A stretch of DNA of 5,322 nucleotides from Actinomycetota bacterium (GTDB lineage: Bacteria > Actinomycetota > Thermoleophilia > Gaiellales > Gaiellaceae), in assembly GCA_013812465.1 (NCBI GenBank), contig JACCTK010000041.1, positions 1-5,322 of the forward strand, written 5' to 3'. Both the position numbers and the translations under genes were made by a program. Shown piece by piece: positions 1 to 5,322 of this stretch; positions within the stretch are counted from its first letter, which is position 1, and the number at the start of each line of letters is the position of its first letter. The notes below the pieces were generated by a model. That model worked only from the letters and a program-made list of their open reading frames with translations. It did no database searches and was not told the DNA's origin.

Positions 1-427
1 AGCCGAGGATCGTCGTCCGCTTGAAGGCCCGCAACCCTTCCTGGGCGATCGTCTGGTGATCCTGGTGAACGTCGTGATGCGAGGGCTGGAAGACGATCTC
101 CGGCCGCCACTCCTCCCAGAGCGCGACAAGCAGCTCGAGGATGTCCTGGCGGCGCTCGGGAAAGGTGCGCACGTCGAAGTCGTGAACGGTCAGGCACTCC
201 TCGGGGATGCCGATCTCGGCCGTCGCCTCGCGAACCTCGCGCGCGAGAGTGTCCGGCTCGAAGCCCGGCGGCAGTGAGCGGGTGGCGATCGAGAACGCGA
301 CGTACCGCACCTCGCAGCCCCCGTCGACGAGCCTCGCCATCGTCCCGCCGCAGCCGAGCTCGCCGTCGTCGGTGTGCGGCGCGAGAACCAGGGCGCGCTG
401 GAGGCCGTCGAGCACCGCGCTATTCAA
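1..427 (-). CDS. PIG-L/LmbE-family N-acetyl sugar deacetylase (N-terminal part, cut by window edge)
   Basis: Read on the minus strand this gives 142 codons without a stop and runs off the left edge. The N-terminus carries LVLAPHTDDGELGCGG (residues 13-28), the PIG-L/LmbE metal-site signature. By analogy with MshB (AHPDD), H18 and D21 would be zinc ligands and D20 the catalytic base. The second family motif, PSHHDVHQDHQT, lies at residues 115-126, with H124 the likely third ligand. Members are zinc-dependent and remove N-acetyl groups from GlcNAc-type sugars; those beside polysaccharide genes probably act on glycan precursors, but the substrate here is not visible. The start is uncertain. TTG at 427 is the first start codon after an in-frame TGA and has a GAGG about 13 nt upstream; GTG at 415 is the alternative. 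Both keep the first motif intact. It is divergent from sulfotransferase 1. The family is firm, the substrate inferred. Confidence 0.9.
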   Translation of the reverse strand, partial: MNSAVLDGLQRALVLAPHTDDGELGCGGTMARLVDGGCEVRYVAFSIATRSLPPGFEPDTLAREVREATAEIGIPEECLTVHDFDVRTFPERRQDILELLVALWEEWRPEIVFQPSHHDVHQDHQTIAQEGLRAFKRTTILG

Positions 428-475
428 CCAGCCGTTGAGACCTCACTCGACTGCTGCCGTGCACGCGAGTCCGTC

Positions 476-481
476 TAGGAT
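476..481 (+). promoter_or_regulatory. Possible -10 element (TAGGAT) or ribosome-binding AGGA before sulfotransferase 1
   Basis: In the 61-bp divergent spacer, TAGGAT fits the actinobacterial -10 pattern TANNNT and ends 7 nt before the ATG at 489, the spacing expected for a leaderless transcript. The same bases contain AGGA (477-480), which sits 8 nt before that ATG and would also serve as a Shine-Dalgarno sequence. The two readings exclude each other in detail. No convincing -35 box is seen 16-18 nt upstream; a TTGAGA at 435-440 is too far away. Confidence 0.3.
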
Positions 482-488
482 CATGCGC

Positions 489-1433
489 ATGCGGTCGAAC
501 CGGCTGTTCGGGGCGCGCCGCTTCGTCTGGCGCATCCGCCGGAGCGGCCCGCGTCTCGCCCGACCTCTGTCCGCCGTGCTCCCGGCGGCGCCTCCGCCAC
601 GTAGCCCGATCCTCATCCTCGGCTGTCCACGCTCGGGCACGGGCCTCCTGCTCGAGGCGCTCCTGCGAAGCCCCGAGCTCCGCTCCGTGCAGAGCGAGGG
701 GCACATCCTCTGGGACGAGTTCCACCATCCCCGTGATCGAGGCTGGGACTCCGATGCGCTCGGCCGAAGCGACGTCAGCGAGCGCGAGCGCGAGTACGTC
801 CGGCTCGCGATTCGCTGGTGGACGCGCGGTCGGCGCTTTGTCGACAAGACCCCGGCGAGCTGCCTTCGCATCCCGTATCTGGAGGCGCTGCTTCCCGGCG
901 CGACGTTCGTCTTCCTGCGCCGGCGGGCGGCGGACAACGTGAGCTCGCTGATGGAGGCGTGGAGGGCTCGGCCCAGGTTCGTGAAGTACCGGCTCCCCGA
1001 GCCGCTGAGCGGCCTCGGCCCCCTGAACGGGAACCTCTGGAGCCTCGTCCTCGTGCCCGGTTGGCGGGAGCTGCGATCCGCATCGCTCGAGGAGATCTGC
1101 GCGCAGCAGTACCTCGCGTGCAACGAGGCGGCGCTCGCGGCGCGCGGCCGGATCGAGCCTGCTCGCTGGATCGAGGTCGCCTACGAGGATCTCCTCGCCG
1201 ATCCGGTCTCGGAGCTCCAGCGCCTGTACCGGCAGCTGGGCCTGGACTTCGTCGAGAAGGCGCACGCGGAAGCGGAGGCGCTCGCCCGCAGGCCCGCGAG
1301 GACGACGCTCACCGATCCCGAGCCGGACAAGTGGCGTAGGCAGAACCCCGAGGCAGTCGAGCGAATCCTTCCGCTCGTAGCGGAGATCGAGCGACGACTC
1401 GGCTATCGGGCGGTCGACGTCGTAGGCGCGTAG
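489..1433 (+). CDS. Sulfotransferase family protein (sulfotransferase 1)
   Basis: A 314-residue protein of the PAPS-dependent sulfotransferase fold. The 5'-phosphosulfate loop is LGCPRSGTGLLLEALL (residues 44-59, P-loop-like PRSGT). A Glu-rich segment, SEGHILWDEF (69-78), lies where related tyrosylprotein sulfotransferases keep their catalytic Glu. FVDKTP is at 117-122, the 3'-phosphate-binding strand and helix FVFLRRRAADNVSSLMEAW at 140-158, and YEDLLADP at 232-239. A KWRRQNPEAVERI segment (281-293) near the C-terminus is typical of the family. The first 40 residues are Arg-rich and end in a Pro/Ala stretch, without a clear signal peptide, so the enzyme is probably cytoplasmic. The start at 489 is preferred over ATG 483 because AGGA lies 8 nt upstream rather than 2. 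The frame is open further upstream to 207, but that part is antisense to the deacetylase gene. The membrane protein gene follows after 3 nt, implying co-transcription. The acceptor is unknown; a glycan is likely from context. Confidence 0.88.
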   Translation: MRSNRLFGARRFVWRIRRSGPRLARPLSAVLPAAPPPRSPILILGCPRSGTGLLLEALLRSPELRSVQSEGHILWDEFHHPRDRGWDSDALGRSDVSEREREYVRLAIRWWTRGRRFVDKTPASCLRIPYLEALLPGATFVFLRRRAADNVSSLMEAWRARPRFVKYRLPEPLSGLGPLNGNLWSLVLVPGWRELRSASLEEICAQQYLACNEAALAARGRIEPARWIEVAYEDLLADPVSELQRLYRQLGLDFVEKAHAEAEALARRPARTTLTDPEPDKWRRQNPEAVERILPLVAEIERRLGYRAVDVVGA

Positions 1434-1436
1434 GCA

Positions 1437-2891
1437 TTGGAGCACACGGACGCCGCCCAGGTCTGCGCGTTGGCTGGCGCGCTCGCGTCGGTGCTCGTGC
1501 TCGTGCCGCGCGGACGCGCGCTTCCGCTTCTCGGACTCGCGCTTCTGGGGGCAGCCACCCTCAGCATCGTCCGCTCGCTGGCCGGCGACGAGGATCTCGC
1601 GACGCTGTTCAACGATCCTGCGGGGGTGGTCCTCGTTGCCGTGGGCATCGCGGCAATCGCCCTCGGCGCCATCCCACTCGTGCGGTACCCGGCCGCGGTC
1701 CCTGTCGCTCTGCTCGTGGCGGCGCCCTTTCGAATCCCTGTTCAGGTCGGAGCCGAGGAGGCGTTCCTGCTCCTCCCCCTCTACCTCGTGCTCGCCTCCT
1801 CCGGGCTCGCGCTCGCGTACAGGACGATCCGGGGCACGCAGTTGACGCCTCCACCGCTCTTGCTCGCGCTCCCCGTCTCGGCCTTCGTCGCTTTCACCGC
1901 GGTCTCGTTTGTCTGGACGCAGGACGAGCGCGAGGGAGGCGTCGTCCTCGCCTTCTTCGTCTTTCCGTTCGTCGCAGGGCTCGCGGTCGTCGCGCGCTCA
2001 CCTTTCGCCGACTGGCTGCCGAAAGCCTTGCTCGTGACGCTCGTCGGCCTCGGTGTCATGTTCGCGGCGATCGGCGTGTGGCAGGTGCAGACGCGCACCC
2101 TCTTCTTCGCCCGCGATCTCGAGGTCGCGAACGCGTACACGAGCTTCTTCCGGGTCACATTGCTATTCAAGGATCCGAGCCTCTACGGGCGGTATCTCGT
2201 CGTGCCCATCGCGGTGCTGCTCGTCGTTCTCTGGCTACGCCGCGGACGGCCCGCGGAGTGGGCGGCGATAGCGGTTCTGATCGCGGTGCTCTTCGCGGGG
2301 CTCTTCTACTCGTACTCGCAGTCGAGCTTCGTCGCCCTGTTCGTCGTGACCTTCGCGATCGCCCTCCTAGGCGCCAACCGCCGGCTCCGGATCGCCCTTG
2401 TCGCCTGCGCTCTCGTGGCGACGCTGGCGGCCGCAGCCGTCGCCGCGGACGCGGTGAACGGCCGCTCGGCCCGAGATGTGACGAGCGGGCGCTCACGGCT
2501 CATCTCGATCACGCTCGACGTCTTCCAGGACAACCCGACGGCCGGCGTCGGCGTCGGCGGTCAGCCGCGCGCGAGCGGCGAGGCCGCGGGACGCCGCACC
2601 GGACGGCGAAGCGCATCGCATACGACGCCGCTGACCGTGCTCGCCGAGCTCGGCCTTATCGGCTTCGTCCTGTATCTCTGGCTGCTCGGCGCCTGCGCTT
2701 GGGCGCTCTGGCTCCTCACCAAGCGCGAAGGGATTTTCGGCGTGGGGCTCGCGGCGGTTCTGCTCGTGCTCGTCGTGCACTCGCTGCTGTACGCGGGCTT
2801 TTTCGAGGATCCGCTGACGTGGGGCGTTTTCGCGTTGGTAGCGGCGGGTATAGCGCTGCCTCGGGAAGGTCCGCGGGTGCTGGCACACTGA
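1437..2891 (+). CDS. O-antigen ligase/polymerase family membrane protein (Wzy/WaaL-like)
   Basis: A 484-residue protein made largely of hydrophobic segments, roughly ten to twelve membrane helices (for example about 10-45, 62-98, 108-128, 140-160, 168-186, 196-215, 253-268, 275-291, 296-312, 317-337, 399-427, 433-453, 460-474). Family features include FKDPSLYGRY (244-253), the SYSQSSFVALFV segment (292-303) typical of the Wzy_C region, and a large polar loop at about 338-398 with DNPTAGVGVGG (365-375) and H395. TVLAELGLIGFVLYL (400-414) is the characteristic segment after that loop. Such proteins polymerise undecaprenyl-linked repeat units or ligate glycans on the outer face of the membrane. 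If the host is an actinobacterium without LPS, a polymerase role is likelier than O-antigen ligation. The start is TTG, 3 nt after the sulfotransferase stop in the same frame; no strong ribosome-binding site is seen, so translation may be coupled. No ATG or GTG offers a better start before the first helix. Confidence 0.87.
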   Translation: MEHTDAAQVCALAGALASVLVLVPRGRALPLLGLALLGAATLSIVRSLAGDEDLATLFNDPAGVVLVAVGIAAIALGAIPLVRYPAAVPVALLVAAPFRIPVQVGAEEAFLLLPLYLVLASSGLALAYRTIRGTQLTPPPLLLALPVSAFVAFTAVSFVWTQDEREGGVVLAFFVFPFVAGLAVVARSPFADWLPKALLVTLVGLGVMFAAIGVWQVQTRTLFFARDLEVANAYTSFFRVTLLFKDPSLYGRYLVVPIAVLLVVLWLRRGRPAEWAAIAVLIAVLFAGLFYSYSQSSFVALFVVTFAIALLGANRRLRIALVACALVATLAAAAVAADAVNGRSARDVTSGRSRLISITLDVFQDNPTAGVGVGGQPRASGEAAGRRTGRRSASHTTPLTVLAELGLIGFVLYLWLLGACAWALWLLTKREGIFGVGLAAVLLVLVVHSLLYAGFFEDPLTWGVFALVAAGIALPREGPRVLAH

Positions 2892-2921
2892 ATTGCGGCC
2901 GCGAATGCCAGGCCCCTGCGC

Positions 2922-4211
2922 ATGCGAAGAGCTCTCAAATGGATCATCCTCGGCCTTGCGGTGCTCGTCATGGCGCTGGGAGGGCTCCTGCTCGCGATCC
3001 GGCTCACGAATGACCGCCCGCGCGGCGCACTCGATACCGAGCTCGACGACGTGACCGTTTCCGTCCCCATCCCCACGCTCCCCACGGTGCCGAATCCTCC
3101 TCCGAAGCCGAAGCCGAAGCCAAAGCCGCCGAAGCCGACCTACGACAAGCGCTGCTGGCGCACGTTCGGGGCCGATCCGCAGCGCTCGCTCGCCCGCCCC
3201 GACGCTCCACTCGGTCTTCCAGCACGAAAGCCGCTCTGGTCCCGCGGACTTCGCAGCTACATCGAGTTCCCGCCGACGTACTGCGAGGGCGACCTCTACG
3301 TCAACACCTTCGAAGGGGCGACCTACGCGCTCGACGCGGAGTCGGGGAAGGTGCAGTGGCGCCGCCGCGTCGGCGGGACGCTGCCTTCCAGCCCGGCGAT
3401 CGATGGGCCGCGGGTGATCGTCAGCTCCCAAGCGGGCACCGTCACGGCGCTCGACCGTGAAAAAGGACGCGTGCTCTGGCAGGTGCAGACGGCCGGGAAG
3501 GTCGAGTCGTCGCCGGTCGCCGTTGACGGACTCGTCTACTTCGGATCCCACGACGGTCGGCTCTTCGCGGTTCGCTCGGTCAACGGAAGCGTGCGCTGGG
3601 CGTACCGAACCGGCGGCCGCATCAACGCAAGCCCCGCGGTTTTCGGCGGGCGGGTCTGCGTCACCACCTATGCGGGCTCGTTCGTCTGTCTCGATCGGAA
3701 GACGGGACGAGAGCTGTGGACGACCTACATCAGACGCGACACCTTCCGCTACGAGAGCTTCTACGCGAGCCCGTCCTCGGACGGGCAGCGCATCTACTCG
3801 GTCGCGCGCTCGGGCAAGGTGGTGGCTCTCGACGCCGAGACCGGCAACGTCGCCTGGACAGGTCGCGTGGGAGGCCTCGGTTACACGACCCCGGCTGTCT
3901 CCGACAGTCGCGTGTTCGTCGGCGGCTTCGACGGCCGCCTCCGCGCGCTCCGGGCGACCAGCGGAAACGAGCTCTGGAGCACCCAGCTCGAGGGCAGGAT
4001 CCTGGGAGCGCCTGTCCTGATCGGCGAGAACGTGTTCGTCTCGACCCTCGAGAAGCGAACGTACGCCGTGCGCGCATCCGACGGGAGGATCATGTGGCGG
4101 CTCCCGCTCGGGAAGTACTCGCCCGGGATCGCGACCGAGAAGACGTACTTCTTCTCGCTGAACGGAAGGCTCTTGGCTATCCGCGGCCGGGACGTGCAGC
4201 GAGCGTCGTGA
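2922..4211 (+). CDS. Membrane-anchored PQQ-like eight-bladed beta-propeller protein
   Basis: A 429-residue protein. Residues 5-27 form one hydrophobic helix after a basic MRRALK, a signal anchor placing the rest outside the membrane. A linker with a Pro-Lys tract (58-72) leads to the propeller. Blade repeats share the pattern G-x-x-x-A-L-D-x-x-(T/S)-G-x-x-x-W. The blade tryptophans fall at 106, 146, 186, 226, 266, 312, 352 and 392: spacing is exactly 40 except one 46-residue blade. The last strand, FFSLNGRLLAIRG (410-422), would close the ring with the first blade, giving eight blades as in BamB and quinoprotein dehydrogenases. There is no obvious dehydrogenase active site, so a structural or binding role is likelier than PQQ catalysis. 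The gene lies 30 nt downstream of the Wzy-like gene on the same strand and may help organise polysaccharide assembly; this is inference. The ATG at 2922 has only a weak CAGG upstream. Confidence 0.88.
   Translation: MRRALKWIILGLAVLVMALGGLLLAIRLTNDRPRGALDTELDDVTVSVPIPTLPTVPNPPPKPKPKPKPPKPTYDKRCWRTFGADPQRSLARPDAPLGLPARKPLWSRGLRSYIEFPPTYCEGDLYVNTFEGATYALDAESGKVQWRRRVGGTLPSSPAIDGPRVIVSSQAGTVTALDREKGRVLWQVQTAGKVESSPVAVDGLVYFGSHDGRLFAVRSVNGSVRWAYRTGGRINASPAVFGGRVCVTTYAGSFVCLDRKTGRELWTTYIRRDTFRYESFYASPSSDGQRIYSVARSGKVVALDAETGNVAWTGRVGGLGYTTPAVSDSRVFVGGFDGRLRALRATSGNELWSTQLEGRILGAPVLIGENVFVSTLEKRTYAVRASDGRIMWRLPLGKYSPGIATEKTYFFSLNGRLLAIRGRDVQRAS
3102..3137 (+). repeat. In-frame CCGAAG hexanucleotide tract encoding the Pro-Lys linker
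   Basis: Three perfect CCGAAG units (3102-3119) are followed by CCAAAG, CCG, CCGAAG and CCG. The tract encodes alternating Pro and Lys between the membrane anchor and the propeller. Slipped-strand change in units of 6 bp would alter linker length by two residues without breaking the frame. Such linkers are common spacers through or along the cell wall. Confidence 0.8.
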
Positions 4212-5157
4212 GCGGAGGGTGGCGGCGCCGCCAGAGCGGCGAGCGCTGGTTCGCAGAGACCGCGGCGTTCCAGGCGCCCAGAGTCGCGCGATAACGGGCG
4301 AGGGCGAACGTCCGGCGCGCGGCTGAGGGTGTCGGCGGTCTCGAAAGCTCGTACCCGAGCGCAGCGAGCAGGTCGCCGGCGATCGCGTCGAACGCGCCTA
4401 CGTCCTCGGCCGCCATCTGCGTTCGCCAATCGCGAACACCAGACCGTGGAGGCTCGAGGAGCCGCTGTTGGTGTGGCTTCTCGGACACGTCGACTGCGCC
4501 GGCGAACTCGAGCATCGAACGCTCGTAGGGAAGGTGGGCGAACTCGCAGATCCGCTTTACGACCACCTCCAGCTCGGTGACGAGATCCTCGTACCGAACC
4601 TCGAAGTACCGGGACGGCCCAACCCGCCTCCCCAGCTCGCGCGCTGCGGCGATCTCCGTCCGCCACAGGCAGGCGAACTCGGCAGCCGTGTCGGGATGCG
4701 CCCAGGTCCGGGTGAACGTCCCCTCGGGCATACGCAGGAACGAGAGCGCCGCATCGCGGCCGTCGCGGATCAGATGGACGTACTGGGCCCCCGGGAAGAG
4801 CCGCTCCAGAAGCGGCAGGTGGCGCATGTACATCGGGGTCTTGTCCCCCCAACGCGGCTTTCCCTCCTTCGCCGCCTGGGCCTCGAAGATCGCGGCGATC
4901 GCCTCGCCGGCGCGCATCCCCGGCCGCAGGCGCACGGCTACATCTGCTGCCGAGAGGCCCCAGGCGGCCGGCGGCGGCAGCCGGCTGACGTCGCCGAGGA
5001 AGCGCTCCCGATCGACCTCCCCCCGATGCCGTCTAGCCAGCAGCGGGATGAAGAACGACTCGTCCGGGATCGCGATCCCGGGTGAGCGGTCGAGAACGAC
5101 GCGGAGCAGCGTCGTGCCGGAGCGGCTGACGCCGAGGACGAAGAGCGGCCGCGTCAA
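4177..5157 (-). CDS. Sulfotransferase family protein (sulfotransferase 2)
   Basis: A 326-residue minus-strand protein. The 5'-phosphosulfate loop is VLGVSRSGTTLLR (residues 7-19), directly at the N-terminus. IPDESFFIP (30-38) carries a Glu (E33) aligned by position with the catalytic Glu of tyrosylprotein sulfotransferases. WGDKTP is at 103-108 and the 3'-phosphate motif YVHLIRDGRDAALSFLRMP at 126-144. RYEDLV (188-193) and VRDWRTQM (241-248) complete the core. The pattern is closer to the TPST-like/Sulfotransfer_3 type than sulfotransferase 1 is, so the two are diverged paralogues rather than a recent duplication. The start is TTG at 5157, the only ATG, GTG or TTG in this open frame between the P-loop and the right edge. 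CCGGA lies about 8 nt upstream, but inside the fold-back element. The last 57 residues are Arg/Pro/Ala-rich, and the final codons overlap the propeller gene antisense. The acceptor is unknown. Confidence 0.88.
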   Translation of the reverse strand: MTRPLFVLGVSRSGTTLLRVVLDRSPGIAIPDESFFIPLLARRHRGEVDRERFLGDVSRLPPPAAWGLSAADVAVRLRPGMRAGEAIAAIFEAQAAKEGKPRWGDKTPMYMRHLPLLERLFPGAQYVHLIRDGRDAALSFLRMPEGTFTRTWAHPDTAAEFACLWRTEIAAARELGRRVGPSRYFEVRYEDLVTELEVVVKRICEFAHLPYERSMLEFAGAVDVSEKPHQQRLLEPPRSGVRDWRTQMAAEDVGAFDAIAGDLLAALGYELSRPPTPSAARRTFALARYRATLGAWNAAVSANQRSPLWRRRHPPLTTLAARPGRG

Positions 5158-5158
5158 A

Positions 5159-5176
5159 GGCCTGTCCGGAAAGTGG
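5159..5176 (+). repeat. Left 18-bp terminal inverted repeat
   Basis: GGCCTGTCCGGAAAGTGG, exact reverse complement of 5297-5314. Its outer end is 1 bp from the TTG start codon of sulfotransferase 2, so it occupies that gene's ribosome-binding region. Confidence 0.9.
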
Positions 5177-5226
5177 TCGCGGTGGATGGCATGTGAGACG
5201 TGCCGCGGGGCAAGGACACAAGGAGT

Positions 5227-5248
5227 CCCGATATACAGGCATATCGGG
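5227..5248. repeat. Central hairpin of the fold-back element
   Basis: CCCGATAT (5227-5234) and ATATCGGG (5241-5248) form a perfect 8-bp stem with loop ACAGGC. It is the apex of the larger palindrome and the most AT-rich spot of the element. There is no U-run after it, so it does not look like an intrinsic terminator by itself. Confidence 0.75.
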
Positions 5249-5296
5249 GCGACTGAGGACGCTGCATCGTGGTGCGTCGCATATGTCAGGCCTGAG

Positions 5297-5314
5297 CCAC
5301 TTTCCGGACAGGCC
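5297..5314 (-). repeat. Right 18-bp terminal inverted repeat
   Basis: CCACTTTCCGGACAGGCC, exact reverse complement of 5159-5176. It ends 8 bp before the window edge, so too little flank is visible to test for a longer target duplication. Confidence 0.9.
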
Positions 5315-5322
5315 CTCAGGGC

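Larger units (their letters stand above)
5159..5314. mobile_element. 156-bp non-coding fold-back element (MITE-like) with perfect 18-bp terminal inverted repeats
   Basis: The two ends are exact reverse complements over 18 bp (GGCCTGTCCGGAAAGTGG). The interior also folds on itself: 5187-5212 pairs with 5263-5288 in 18 Watson-Crick and 6 G-T/G-U positions out of 26, and 5227-5234 pairs perfectly with 5241-5248 round a 6-nt loop lying almost exactly at the centre. This is the shape of a hairpin MITE mobilised in trans by a transposase recognising the ends. No transposase gene is present. No clean target-site duplication is seen: the flanks are ...GTCAAA and CTCAGG..., sharing only TCA at unequal distance. 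The IS family cannot be assigned from the ends alone. A structured RNA or regulatory palindrome is the main alternative. Confidence 0.6.

Noticed and set aside
207..488. Upstream extension of sulfotransferase 1 to an ATG at 207
   Set aside because: The extra 92-94 residues are antisense to the deacetylase N-terminus, whose catalytic motif is unmistakable, and they have no domain character. The AGGA-preceded ATG at 489 is a better start.
420..1445. A 341-codon minus-strand open frame across sulfotransferase 1
   Set aside because: It is antisense to a gene with clear sulfotransferase motifs. Its translation is rich in Arg, Ala, Glu and Pro without any recognisable domain, as expected from reading GC-rich codons backwards.
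2078..3013. A 311-codon plus-strand frame overlapping the Wzy-like gene
   Set aside because: Arg/Ala-rich shadow in another frame. The overlapping frame has consistent membrane helices and family motifs.
3102..3137. CCGAAG tract as a CRISPR-like or regulatory repeat
   Set aside because: The units are contiguous 6-mers inside a coding frame and encode a Pro-Lys linker; there are no spacers.
2493..3551. A 352-codon minus-strand open frame spanning the Wzy-like and propeller genes
   Set aside because: It crosses two confident plus-strand genes and has a low-complexity Arg/Glu-rich translation with no motif; a shadow frame.
5159..5314. Fold-back element as an integron attC site or a simple intrinsic terminator
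   Set aside because: The ends lack the conserved attC core sites (GTTRRRY/RYYYAAC), and there is no U-run after any stem. The 18-bp terminal repeats are far apart, unlike a terminator.
5151..5322. TCA as a target-site duplication flanking the element
   Set aside because: TCA occurs at 5154-5156 and 5316-5318, but at unequal distances from the repeat ends, and three bases match easily by chance.

Overview
The window is GC-rich DNA with strong G/C preference at third codon positions, tightly packed genes and several TTG or GTG starts. It looks like a high-GC bacterium. The combination of a PHTDD-type PIG-L deacetylase, two PRSGT/SRSGT sulfotransferases, a Wzy-type membrane protein and a membrane-anchored PQQ-like propeller suggests an actinobacterial lineage of the Thermoleophilia/Gaiellales kind. 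That placement is inferred from family resemblance only; there is no rRNA or marker gene here.

Layout. 1-427 (minus): the N-terminal part of a PIG-L/LmbE deacetylase, cut by the window edge. 428-488: a 61-bp divergent intergenic region. 489-1433 (plus): sulfotransferase 1. 1437-2891 (plus): an O-antigen ligase/polymerase (Wzy/WaaL-like) membrane protein, starting 3 nt after the previous stop. 2922-4211 (plus): a membrane-anchored eight-bladed PQQ-like beta-propeller. 4177-5157 (minus): sulfotransferase 2, convergent with the propeller gene and overlapping its end by 35 bp. 5159-5314: a non-coding fold-back element with perfect 18-bp terminal inverted repeats, abutting the start codon of sulfotransferase 2.

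Function. The genes fit the edge of a cell-surface polysaccharide locus: a deacetylase that can expose amino groups on sugars, two PAPS-dependent-type sulfotransferases that could sulfate the glycan or a related acceptor, an integral-membrane polymerase/ligase, and an extracytoplasmic propeller that could scaffold assembly. No glycosyltransferase or flippase is visible, so the product cannot be named.

The most unusual item is the 156-bp fold-back element at the right end. Its arms pair almost throughout, and every transition-type difference between the confidently aligned arm segments is a G-U pair in the plus-strand RNA sense, which could mean selection for a plus-strand RNA (or folded single-stranded) structure. 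No complete known mobile element, CRISPR array, tRNA or rRNA was seen.
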